Assembly (NCBI RefSeq): GCF_050402865.1
Contig: NZ_BAABMF010000021.1
Location: 1-64,000 of the forward strand
Direction of reading: 5' to 3'
DNA length: 64,000 nucleotides
From: Clostridium_AF sediminicola
GTDB taxonomy: Bacteria > Bacillota > Clostridia > Clostridiales > Clostridiaceae
Shown: positions 27,072-35,519 of the stretch, one piece after another
Layout of the letters: every line of letters begins with the position of its first letter
How positions within the stretch are numbered: position 1 is the stretch's first letter
The notes under the pieces: model-generated
Database searches by the model: none
Told to the model about the DNA's origin: nothing
Seen by the model: the letters and a program-made list of their open reading frames with translations, nothing else
Made by a program: the position numbers and the translations under genes

Positions 27072-30000
27072 GTGTATAAAGATTTTGGAGTGAAAATATG
27101 GGAAGAAATAGTTGAAATACCTACTTATTGTGTTGGAGAGCCTGATAAGAATCCAATGTTTCTTGAAAAAAGAGTTTATCAAGGAAGTTCAGGAAAGGTA
27201 TATCCCCTTCCTTGTACTGACAAAATAAGCGATGAAAAAGTGAATAAAAAATATAATATGGTATATCTTGAAAATAAATATTTAAAAATTGATATCCTAC
27301 CAGAAATAGGAGGAAGAATACAGAGAGCTTATGATAAGACAAATGATTATGATTTTGTATACTATAACAAAGTGATTAAACCTGCGTTAGTTGGTTTAGC
27401 AGGTCCTTGGATTTCAGGTGGAATTGAGTTTAACTGGCCACAGCACCATAGACCAAGTACCTTTTCACCAGTTGAATATTCTCTTGAAGAAAATACTGAT
27501 GGTAGCAAAACTGTTTTTGTAAGTGAAATTGATAGAATGTATGGTACAAAAGCAACTGTAGGATTTACATTATATCCGGACAAAGCATATTTAGAAATTA
27601 AGGCTCAATTGTACAATGGAACAGAAGTGCCACAAACTTTCTTATGGTGGGCAAATCCAGCTGTTGCTGTAAGCGATTATACAAAATCAATTTTTCCTCC
27701 AGATGTGCATGCTGTTTTTGATCATGGAAAAAGAGATGTTTCTAAATTTCCAATAGCTACAGGTGAGTATTATAAGATGGATTATTCTTCAGGGGTAGAT
27801 ATTTCTAGATATAAGAATATACCAGTACCTACATCATATATGGCTTATCATTCTGATTACAATTTTGTTGGAGGTTATGACTTTTCAAAGGAAGCAGGAA
27901 TACTACATGTAGCAGATCATCATGTTTCACCAGGTAAAAAGCAATGGACCTGGGGATGTGGCGATTTTGGGCAAGCATGGGATAGAAATCTAACTGATGA
28001 AGATGGTCCTTATATTGAATTAATGACTGGAGTTTTCACAGATAATCAACCAGACTTTACTTGGTTACAACCTTACGAAATGAAGAAGTTTACACAATAC
28101 TTTATGCCATATAAGGCTGTTGGAGAAGTTAAAAATGCATCCATAGATGCTGCAATAAATATTGATATTGCAGGGGATACTGCAACTATTTATGTTTATA
28201 CAACTTCTGAAATGGAAGGATTATATGTAAAGCTAAAAAAATTCGAAGAAGAAATTTTTAATGAAAAAATTAATATTTCTCCTGAAAAGGCTTATGTAAA
28301 AGAAGTTAAAATAGATGAAAATATAGATTCCTCTGAGTATGAATTAGAATTAATAGATAGTAATGGTAAAATGTTATTATCATACAAAGAAGATAAAAAA
28401 GAGTTACTAAAAACACCTGAAGCGGCAAAACCTGTAAAAGAACCTGAAGATTGCAAGAATAACGAGGAATTATTTTTAACAGGGTTGCATATTGAGCAAT
28501 ATAGGCATGCAACTTATGAACCAGATCCATATTATCTTGAAGGTTTGAAAAGAGATCTAAATGATATAAGAATAAACAATGCTTATGGAGTTTTATTATA
28601 CAGAAGAGGACTTTTAGAAGACAGTGAAAAGCATTTTAGAAGAGCAATAAAATCAATAACTAGAAGAAATCCTAATCCGTATGATGGTGAACCTTATTAT
28701 AACTTAGGATTAACATTGAAGTTGCAAGGAAGATTAGAAGAAGCATATGATGCATTTTATAAATCAGTTTGGAATAATGCATGGCAACATAGTGGATATT
28801 ATTCATTAGCGCAAATTTCATGTGAAAAGGGAGAATTTAATGAAGCACTTGAGCATGCAGAAAATTCTATAATAAGAAATTACCATAGTACAAAAGTAAG
28901 AAATTTAAAAACTTCATTATTACGTAAAATGGGAAGATTGCAAGAGGCTGAGAATTTTGCATATGAAACTATAAAAATTGATAAACTAGATTTTGCTTCA
29001 AGAAATGAATTGTATTACTTGTATAAAGCAAATGGAGAAAATGAAAAGGTAAAGAGTGTTAAAAAAGAATTAATTAGAATACTACGAAACTCAAATCATA
29101 ATTATTTAGAACTTTCTTTACAATATGCTTCAGCAGGACTTTATGATGAAGCGATTGATGTATTACAGTTATACTGTGATATTACAGAAAAAGATATTTA
29201 CCCAATGGTATATTACTATATGGCATATTTCTATGATAAAAAATCAAATAAAGAAAAAGCACTAAAATACTTTAAGATTGCACAAAATGCTAATCCAGAT
29301 TATTGTTTCCCAAATAGATTGTATTCTATGATTGTATTAGAGAAAGCTATAGAAATGAATCCGGATGATGCAAAAGCAAGATATTATCTTGGAAATTTAC
29401 TATATGATAAAAAACAACACTTAAAAGCAATTGAACTTTGGGAAGAATCAGTGGAATTGGATTCTACTTTCCCTACAGTTATAAGAAACTTAGCTTTAGC
29501 ACAATTTAATAAATTTAACAAAAGAGATAGTGCTAGAGAATTACTAGAGAAAGCATATAATTTAAATAAAAATGATGCAAGGGTATTATTTGAACTAGAT
29601 CAGCTGTATAAGAAAATAGGAATGGAACATAGCAAAAGACTTGATTTTCTTAAAGAAAACATTAATGTTGTTGGCCAAAGAGATGATTTATATATAGAGT
29701 ATATTACTTTATACAATAATCTTGGACAGCATGAAACTGGTCTAAAATTATTAATGGAGAGAAAATTCCATCCATGGGAAGGTGGAGAAGGTAAGGTTAT
29801 TTCACAATATTTATTAAGTCTTATAAGCCTTGCTAAAAAAGCTATCTCAGAAAATAAATTAGAGGAAGCTATTGAATATTTGGAAAGAGCAAAAGTATAT
29901 CCACATAATTTAGGAGAAGGAAAACTTGCAGGTGTACAAGAAAATAATATTGATTACTATTTAGGATGTGCATATGAAGAATTAAAAGAAAAATCAAAAG

Positions 30001-30398
30001 CTAAGGAGTACTTTTTTAAGGCTAGTGTAGGTCTAGAAGAGCCAACAGATATGATGTACTATAATGATCAGCCTGCTGATAGTATCTTCTACCAAGGGTT
30101 AGCACTGGAAAAGTTAGGAAGAGAAACTGAAGCAAGAGGTAGATTTAATAAACTTTATGATTATGGTGAGAAGCATATATTTGACAAGGTTAAAATTGAT
30201 TATTTTGCAGTATCATTACCTGACTTCTTAGTATTTAATGAAGATTTAAATAGGAAGAATAAAGTTCACTGTAAATATCTTATGGGGTTAGGCTGTTTAG
30301 GACTTGGAAATATAGAAAAAGCGGAAAAAGAATTAAAAGCTGCAAGAAAACTTGATTTGAACCATCAGGGAATTTTAGTACATTTAAATTTATTGTAA
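27072..30398 (+). CDS. DUF5107-TPR protein
   Basis: 1108 residues from GTG 27072 (GGGAG 10 bases upstream). The N-terminal part (about 40-340) is a DUF5107 domain of mutarotase-like fold: ILPEIGGRIQRAYD, WISGGIEFNWPQHH and KQWTWGCGDFGQAWDR. The rest (about 480-1100) is tetratricopeptide repeats (for example HFRRAIKS, YYNLGLTLKLQGRLEEAYDA, ARYYLGNLLYDKKQHLKAI). No signal peptide is seen, so it is cytosolic. DUF5107 proteins are found in carbohydrate loci, but no defined reaction is known to me. A sugar-recognising scaffold or enzyme that organises partners by TPR is an inference. Confidence 0.9.
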   Translation: MYKDFGVKIWEEIVEIPTYCVGEPDKNPMFLEKRVYQGSSGKVYPLPCTDKISDEKVNKKYNMVYLENKYLKIDILPEIGGRIQRAYDKTNDYDFVYYNKVIKPALVGLAGPWISGGIEFNWPQHHRPSTFSPVEYSLEENTDGSKTVFVSEIDRMYGTKATVGFTLYPDKAYLEIKAQLYNGTEVPQTFLWWANPAVAVSDYTKSIFPPDVHAVFDHGKRDVSKFPIATGEYYKMDYSSGVDISRYKNIPVPTSYMAYHSDYNFVGGYDFSKEAGILHVADHHVSPGKKQWTWGCGDFGQAWDRNLTDEDGPYIELMTGVFTDNQPDFTWLQPYEMKKFTQYFMPYKAVGEVKNASIDAAINIDIAGDTATIYVYTTSEMEGLYVKLKKFEEEIFNEKINISPEKAYVKEVKIDENIDSSEYELELIDSNGKMLLSYKEDKKELLKTPEAAKPVKEPEDCKNNEELFLTGLHIEQYRHATYEPDPYYLEGLKRDLNDIRINNAYGVLLYRRGLLEDSEKHFRRAIKSITRRNPNPYDGEPYYNLGLTLKLQGRLEEAYDAFYKSVWNNAWQHSGYYSLAQISCEKGEFNEALEHAENSIIRNYHSTKVRNLKTSLLRKMGRLQEAENFAYETIKIDKLDFASRNELYYLYKANGENEKVKSVKKELIRILRNSNHNYLELSLQYASAGLYDEAIDVLQLYCDITEKDIYPMVYYYMAYFYDKKSNKEKALKYFKIAQNANPDYCFPNRLYSMIVLEKAIEMNPDDAKARYYLGNLLYDKKQHLKAIELWEESVELDSTFPTVIRNLALAQFNKFNKRDSARELLEKAYNLNKNDARVLFELDQLYKKIGMEHSKRLDFLKENINVVGQRDDLYIEYITLYNNLGQHETGLKLLMERKFHPWEGGEGKVISQYLLSLISLAKKAISENKLEEAIEYLERAKVYPHNLGEGKLAGVQENNIDYYLGCAYEELKEKSKAKEYFFKASVGLEEPTDMMYYNDQPADSIFYQGLALEKLGRETEARGRFNKLYDYGEKHIFDKVKIDYFAVSLPDFLVFNEDLNRKNKVHCKYLMGLGCLGLGNIEKAEKELKAARKLDLNHQGILVHLNLL

Positions 30399-30414
30399 AG
30401 GAAATAACTTAAGA

Positions 30415-30456
30415 AGAAGGCTATGCTATAAGTTTTCATTTATAGCGTAGCCTTCT
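30415..30456 (+). terminator. Stem-loop between DUF5107 and mutarotase-like genes
   Basis: A 16-bp stem (30415-30430 with 30441-30456, one G-T pair) without a strong T-run. It may lower expression of the next gene rather than fully stop transcription. Confidence 0.65.
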
Positions 30457-30505
30457 AACAAAGAATCAACATTTATATATAAAATCTAAAAAGGAGAATT
30501 GAAAT

Positions 30506-31435
30506 ATGATAAAAGAGATAAAGTTTAAAGGATGTAGTGGTATTTTATTAGAAAATGAAAATTTGAAAGCGATAGTATTACCTTTTTTAGGAGGTAAAAT
30601 AGCATCTCTATATCATAAGAAAAAAGAGTTTGAACTATTATTTCAAAATAAAGATAATAGTTATAAAAAACCAGAAATTTATTCTGATTTTAGCAAATTT
30701 GATGCAGCTGGATTCGATGATGCTTTTCCATCTATCAATATAGGACAAGTTAATTATTCTGGTAGCTTAATAAATTATCCTGATCATGGTGAAATATGGA
30801 GTGCAGAATTCAACTGTGTAATTGAAAATGAAATCGTAATTTTAAATTATAAAAGTGTTATTTTGCCATACATATATCAAAAAATAATATCTTTAAAAGA
30901 TGATAGATTAATTATAAAATATACTATTCTTAATAATGGGAAAGAAACTATACCTTGTTTTTGGACTATGCACTGTCTTATTAATTGTGAAAAAGATATG
31001 GAAATTATATTCCCAGAAGGAACTAACGAGATTGAAAATGCCATGGATAGTAATAATCTTGGGGCAGAAGGAAGTATACACCCATATCCAGTTGTTAAAA
31101 CAGACAAAGGAACTGAATTCTACCTTAATAAAGTGATAGAGACTGAAAGCAAAAATTGTGAAAAGTTCTATGTAAAAGGTAAAGTAAGAGGGAATAGTTG
31201 TGGTGCATATTATCCTAGCAAAAATATAACTTATAAAGTTGAATATGATAAAGAAATACTACCATACTTAGGTTTTTGGGTGACAGAAGGAGGGTTCAGA
31301 GGAGACTATAATTGCGCTCTTGAACCATCTAACGGATATTATGACAGTATTGAAATTGCTAAGAAAAACAATGCATTTTATTCTCTTAAACCAAATGAAC
31401 CCTTGGAGTTTGAAATCAAAGTACAATTAAAATAA
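30506..31435 (+). CDS. Mutarotase-fold (aldose 1-epimerase/DUF4432-like) protein
   Basis: 309 residues. The N-terminus KAIVLPFLGGKIASLYHKKK and the middle FDAAGFDDAFPSI and YPDHGEIWSAEF are as in galactose-mutarotase-superfamily proteins, with GGFRGDYNCALEPSNGYYD near the end, cited in pieces. Such proteins interconvert or bind sugar anomers. AAAAAGGAG precedes the ATG. It lies in the same orientation 107 bp after the DUF5107 gene, which has the same fold, so the two may act on the same sugar-like ligand. Confidence 0.85.
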   Translation: MIKEIKFKGCSGILLENENLKAIVLPFLGGKIASLYHKKKEFELLFQNKDNSYKKPEIYSDFSKFDAAGFDDAFPSINIGQVNYSGSLINYPDHGEIWSAEFNCVIENEIVILNYKSVILPYIYQKIISLKDDRLIIKYTILNNGKETIPCFWTMHCLINCEKDMEIIFPEGTNEIENAMDSNNLGAEGSIHPYPVVKTDKGTEFYLNKVIETESKNCEKFYVKGKVRGNSCGAYYPSKNITYKVEYDKEILPYLGFWVTEGGFRGDYNCALEPSNGYYDSIEIAKKNNAFYSLKPNEPLEFEIKVQLK

Positions 31436-31514
31436 TTCAACAGCTTGTAAATGAAAATAGGAAAAGATAAAATAAACTTATTGGTTTATAAATGATTAGA
31501 AGGAGGGAATGTTC

Positions 31515-32381
31515 ATGAGTACTACAGATTTACTTTGTGAATTTTTAAAGAATACAAATATTTCTTCTCTTTTATGGCGTTACTATATTAATGAGTTTAT
31601 GCCTGGCTGGAGTATGCAAGATTATCATAATCATGAAGCTTATGAAATTATTTATTGTACCTGCGGTGAAGGTTTTATAAAGTTAAAAGACGATTTAGTT
31701 AAAATAAATAAGAATGATTGTATTGTGATTTTTTCTAATAAATCTCATAAATTCTATGTTGAAGAAAATAATAAGTGTACTTTATTGAATATTCATTTCA
31801 ATATTAATAAAAGGGAAACAATACTTTTTAATACTGATACATTAAATAAAAAGGTATATGCTAAATTCAATAACAATAGTGAAATAAAGTATATTATGAA
31901 TGAGATTGTTAGAGAGATGGATAACAAAAAAGATAATTATGATGTGTTAGTTAAGATGTATTTTTTTCAATTATTTATTTTTTTATCTAGAATTTTTGAT
32001 GAGAAAAGAATTAAAGAAAAGAAAGTTTCAAATACATATGTAGATAATGCTTTGGAATTTATCCATGAAAATTATAATATGAAATTATCACCTAAAATAA
32101 TATCAAAGGCAGTTCATATTAGTTCAGATTATTTGTTACATATTTTTAAAGAACATACAGGACAATCCGTTATGGAATACATAACTATAAAAAGGATTGA
32201 TAAAAGTAAAGAATTATTACAAAATACTTCTAAAACAATATCAACAATTGCTCATGATTTAGGGTTTTCAAATTCACAATATTTTAGTACACTTTTTAAA
32301 AAATATATAGAAATGACTCCAAATCAATTTCGTAAAATTAGTAAATTATCAAATAACAGTGATTCAAACATTTTCAAGTAA
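31515..32381 (+). CDS. AraC-family regulator
   Basis: 288 residues. A cupin-like N-terminal half (DYHNHEAYEIIYCTCGEGFI, cited by position 40-58) is followed by two AraC helix-turn-helix motifs (ISKAVHISSDYLLHIFKEH and IAHDLGFSNSQYFSTLFKK). I use ATG 31515, since the ATG at 31509 lies too close to the GGAGGG site. It ends 78 bp before the third URO-D gene, with an unusual hairpin between them, and may control it. Confidence 0.92.
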   Translation: MSTTDLLCEFLKNTNISSLLWRYYINEFMPGWSMQDYHNHEAYEIIYCTCGEGFIKLKDDLVKINKNDCIVIFSNKSHKFYVEENNKCTLLNIHFNINKRETILFNTDTLNKKVYAKFNNNSEIKYIMNEIVREMDNKKDNYDVLVKMYFFQLFIFLSRIFDEKRIKEKKVSNTYVDNALEFIHENYNMKLSPKIISKAVHISSDYLLHIFKEHTGQSVMEYITIKRIDKSKELLQNTSKTISTIAHDLGFSNSQYFSTLFKKYIEMTPNQFRKISKLSNNSDSNIFK

Positions 32382-32408
32382 AGGTAAACAGTAAATTAAA
32401 AGAAAATG

Positions 32409-32451
32409 CCTCCTTATTTATCTATAATTAAGTTATAGATAAATAAGGAGG
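32409..32451 (+). promoter_or_regulatory. 19-bp perfect hairpin that buries the ribosome site of the third URO-D gene
   Basis: Left arm 32409-32427 starts CCTCCTTATT and pairs without mismatch with 32433-32451, which ends AATAAGGAGG; the loop is TTAAG. The right arm holds the whole GGAGG for the ATG at 32460. In RNA, translation would be blocked unless the stem is opened or cut. No T-run follows, so it is not a simple terminator. Confidence 0.8.
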
Positions 32452-32459
32452 TTATTTAA

Positions 32460-33533
32460 ATGGCATTAACAAATAGAGAAAATGTTTTAAAAGCACTTAG
32501 AAGAGATAATCCAGAGAGTGTTCCTTTTGAATTTGTATTAACATCAACTTATAAGAAAACCTTTGCAGAAAAAACAGGTAAAAAAGATTATGAAGAGTAT
32601 TTTGGTTTTCCAATCCGGTATATAAAACTAAATCCTACTAACAAGAGAGTTGATTATTCAGTCTATTATGATGATTTGCCAGAAAATGCGACTCCTTTAG
32701 AATGGAATCCAGAATGGGGAGTTATGGGGGTACAAGGTTCTATTGCTCACTTTCAAGAAATGCTGCACCCAATGACTAATTTTGAAACAGTAGAGGAGAT
32801 ATATAAATACCCTTTCCCAGATTTTAATGAAGATTATCGTTGGGAAGGTGTACCTGAACAAGTTGAGTCCCTTATTAAAAATGATTTGGTTGCAGTAGCT
32901 TTTATGCAAATGACTATATTTGAGGTTTCATGGTATTTAAGAGGAATGGACAATTTCATGATGGACATGATTATAAATAAAGAATTTGCTGAAGCATTGT
33001 TGGATAAAATAGTTGAAATACGTGTAGATATGGCTCAAAGATATGCTAATGCTAATGTGGATATTTTGATGCTTGGGGATGATGTTTCTACTCAACTAGA
33101 TATGATGATAAGTCCAGAAATTTGGAGAGAAATGATAAAACCAAGACTTGCTAAAGTTATAAAGGCAGCAAAAGATATTAAACCGGATATATTAGTATTT
33201 TATCATGGAGACGGAAACTTACAAAAGATTATACCAGATTTAATTCAAGTAGGAGTAGATATTCTGAATCCTGTTCAACCAGAGTGTATGGATCCAGTAG
33301 AAATAAAGAAATTATACGGTGATAAATTATCATTTTGGGGGACTTTAGGAACACAAACTACAATGCCTTTTGGAACGCCAGAAGAGGTTAAAAAAGAATG
33401 TAAAAGACTTATAGAGAATGTAGGTAAAGGTGGAGGGTTATTATTAGCACCAACTCATGTTATTGAACCTGAAGTTCCATTCGAAAATTTAGAAGCATAT
33501 ATTTATGCAGTAAAAGAATTTGGGAAATATTAA
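32460..33533 (+). CDS. Uroporphyrinogen decarboxylase-superfamily protein (third copy)
   Basis: 357 residues. It starts LTNRENVLKALRRDNPESVPFE and has the URO-D barrel features. At the metal site it carries YHGDGN (His249, Asp251) and His333 (APTHVIEP), so the HxC...C zinc set of MtaA/MtbA is replaced by HxD...H, closer to the uncommon URO-D-like branches. Its ribosome site is inside a 19-bp hairpin, so translation is probably controlled. With the AraC gene just upstream, it forms the third AraC/URO-D pair of the island. Reaction unknown. Confidence 0.87.
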   Translation: MALTNRENVLKALRRDNPESVPFEFVLTSTYKKTFAEKTGKKDYEEYFGFPIRYIKLNPTNKRVDYSVYYDDLPENATPLEWNPEWGVMGVQGSIAHFQEMLHPMTNFETVEEIYKYPFPDFNEDYRWEGVPEQVESLIKNDLVAVAFMQMTIFEVSWYLRGMDNFMMDMIINKEFAEALLDKIVEIRVDMAQRYANANVDILMLGDDVSTQLDMMISPEIWREMIKPRLAKVIKAAKDIKPDILVFYHGDGNLQKIIPDLIQVGVDILNPVQPECMDPVEIKKLYGDKLSFWGTLGTQTTMPFGTPEEVKKECKRLIENVGKGGGLLLAPTHVIEPEVPFENLEAYIYAVKEFGKY

Positions 33534-33563
33534 AATGTCGTGGTAAAACTTACCCACGTTTTA

Positions 33564-33628
33564 GTTGTAAGGTATAAGTTGTAAGTTTTAAGTTTTGGAT
33601 ACTTATCACTTACAACTTACAACTATAA
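33564..33628. repeat. Heptad palindrome between convergent genes
   Basis: Left heptads GTTGTAA, GGTATAA, GTTGTAA, GTTTTAA (33564-33591) face inverted heptads ACTTATC, ACTTACA, ACTTACA, ACTATAA (33601-33628). The two arms can form one stem and may act as a terminator for both neighbours; the right end overlaps the larB stop codon area. Confidence 0.75.
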
Positions 33629-34369
33629 TTTGTTTATCATGCTTGCCAAATATCCTGCACCAAATCCATTATCAATATTCACGACACTAACTCCACTTGA
33701 ACAACTATTAAGCATAGCGAGTAATGCAGACAATCCTCCAAAATTAGCTCCATATCCAATACTAGTTGGAATTGCGATTACAGGTTTATCAACTAATCCA
33801 CCAACTACACTGGCAAGAGCACCTTCCATACCTGCTGCTACCACTACAACTTTTGCACCTCTTATAAGCTCTAATCTATCAAATAATCTATGAATTCCAG
33901 CTACACCTACATCTGAAATAACTTCTACTCTATTTCCTAAAATTTCAGCGGTTACAGCGGCTTCTTCAGCTACAGGCAAATCAGAAGTGCCGGCAGTTAC
34001 AACAGTGATATATGTATCAGGTTTTTCTATTTCTCTTTTCTTAACAACAATTGTTCTGGAAAGTTCATTATAAACAGCTTCATCGCATATTTCTTTAACA
34101 GCAAGATACATTTCCTTGCTTGCTCGTGTTCCTAAAATATTAGTATTTTTAGTAAGCATAAATTCTACTATTTTTTTTACTTGTTCTACTGTTTTACCTT
34201 CACAATAGATAACTTCAGGATAACCTACTCTTAATTCTCTATGATTATCAATTTTTGCAAAGCCAAGATCTTTAAAAGGCAGATCTTCAAGACTATTTAC
34301 TGCATCATCTATATCTAAGGTTCCGTTCTTAACTTCTCTGAGTAAAGTTTTTAAATCATTTGAATTCAT
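33623..34369 (-). CDS. larB: LarB, pyridinium-3,5-biscarboxylate mononucleotide synthase
   Basis: 248 residues. The C-terminal AIR-carboxylase-like domain shows VVTAGTSDLPVAEEA, SDVGVAGIHR and AGMEGALASVVGGLV, typical of LarB. LarB carboxylates nicotinic acid adenine dinucleotide and releases AMP, the first step of nickel-pincer cofactor synthesis used by lactate racemase LarA and relatives. It is 13 bp downstream of larE in one operon with GGAGG before the ATG. No larC or larA is in the window, so the pathway is split or the other genes lie elsewhere. Confidence 0.95.
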   Translation of the reverse strand: MNSNDLKTLLREVKNGTLDIDDAVNSLEDLPFKDLGFAKIDNHRELRVGYPEVIYCEGKTVEQVKKIVEFMLTKNTNILGTRASKEMYLAVKEICDEAVYNELSRTIVVKKREIEKPDTYITVVTAGTSDLPVAEEAAVTAEILGNRVEVISDVGVAGIHRLFDRLELIRGAKVVVVAAGMEGALASVVGGLVDKPVIAIPTSIGYGANFGGLSALLAMLNSCSSGVSVVNIDNGFGAGYLASMINKL

Positions 34370-34382
34370 AAGAATACCTCCA

Positions 34383-35192
34383 TTATTTTTTATTCAAATC
34401 TGATATCGTTTCATTTAAACTTCCAACTCTATATCCTTGTAAATCCATTGTTACATATTTAAAACCAAAATCTTTTAATTTAGAAGATATTTTGTCTAAA
34501 AGTTTTTCATCAAATAGATCGGCTCTTTTGTTTCTATTTACCTCTATTCTAGCTAAATCACCATGAGAGCGAACTCTAACCTCTCTAAAACCTAAAGACA
34601 TCATATATGTTTCTGATTTTTCAATTCTATCTAGCTCACCGGTTTTTATTTCACTACCATAGGGAAGTCTAGATAGAAGACAAGCGTAAGCTGGTTTATC
34701 CCATGTTGGAAGATTTAATTCTTTTGAAAACTTTCTAATATCTGCTTTTGTAAACTCATTTTCTAGTAAAGGACTCTTTATTTCTAATTCTCGTAAGGCC
34801 TTTATTCCTGGTCTATAGTCTTTTGTATCATCCATATTTGTGCCATCTAAAACAAATTTATAACCATTTTCTTTAGCGTAATTTTTTATGGTCGAAAAAA
34901 TACCTTTTTTGCATATATAGCATCTATCTTCAGGATTGAACTGAATTGCTTTATCTAAGTCCACTTGGACAAATTCATGTTTTATATTCATATCTTTAAT
35001 AAGTTCTTTAGCCTCTGCTATTTCCCATTTTGGTATAAATGGGGATACTATTGTCAAAGCAACTGCATTTTGTCCTAAGGCCTCTTCGCATGCTTTTAAT
35101 AAAAATGTACTATCTACTCCACCTGAAAAAGCAACAACAACACTTTCTAATTTTTTTAAATAATTTATAAGATTATCATATTTTCTTTTCAT
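34383..35192 (-). CDS. larE: LarE, ATP-dependent sulfur transferase of nickel-pincer cofactor synthesis
   Basis: 269 residues. The PP-loop SGGVDST (23-29) binds ATP. Cys171 in PAYACLLSR is at the place of the sacrificial Cys of known LarE; a further CYIC pair (Cys91, Cys94) raises the question of an iron-sulfur type LarE that recycles sulfur. It adds sulfur to the pyridinium dicarboxylate intermediate. AAGGAG precedes the ATG. First gene of the larE-larB pair, with a terminator-like hairpin in its leader. Confidence 0.95.
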   Translation of the reverse strand: MKRKYDNLINYLKKLESVVVAFSGGVDSTFLLKACEEALGQNAVALTIVSPFIPKWEIAEAKELIKDMNIKHEFVQVDLDKAIQFNPEDRCYICKKGIFSTIKNYAKENGYKFVLDGTNMDDTKDYRPGIKALRELEIKSPLLENEFTKADIRKFSKELNLPTWDKPAYACLLSRLPYGSEIKTGELDRIEKSETYMMSLGFREVRVRSHGDLARIEVNRNKRADLFDEKLLDKISSKLKDFGFKYVTMDLQGYRVGSLNETISDLNKK

Positions 35193-35239
35193 TGTACTCT
35201 CCTTACTTAGATAGACTATTTAACTAAATATCTATTATT

Positions 35240-35284
35240 TCAAAAAAATAACCACGAAAGTTAAACTATCAACCTTCGTGGTTT
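35240..35284 (-). promoter_or_regulatory. Terminator-like hairpin in the larE leader (possible attenuator)
   Basis: Read on the minus strand, AACCACGAAGGTT-like arms (35250-35262 and 35271-35283) form a stem followed by TTATTTTTTTG, i.e. an intrinsic terminator, about 50 bp before the larE ATG. Alternatively it only insulates larE from antisense transcription. I do not recognise a known riboswitch. Confidence 0.5.
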
Positions 35285-35519
35285 ATTACTAATGTAAAAA
35301 CAAGACTTTCTTAGTCTCATAAAAGTATTGTAATACAATATCATAGATGTGTAAAGTAATCTTTTAATATTCCTTCGTTTATATTGAGTTAAACTGATTT
35401 ATTTATAATGTAAAGGTTTTATGTTAATATTATTTATATAGATAAACAACTTCAACTATACATTTATAATAATTATGAATTACATACTTTGTATTATAAT
35501 TTAAGAGGAGGATTACAAA

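Noticed and set aside
16148..33533. URO-D-like genes as haem-pathway hemE
   Set aside because: Three diverged copies with altered metal-site residues beside sugar transport and AraC genes, and no other haem gene nearby.
33630..33893. Plus-strand frame opposite larB
   Set aside because: Antisense shadow of a well conserved gene; low-complexity product.
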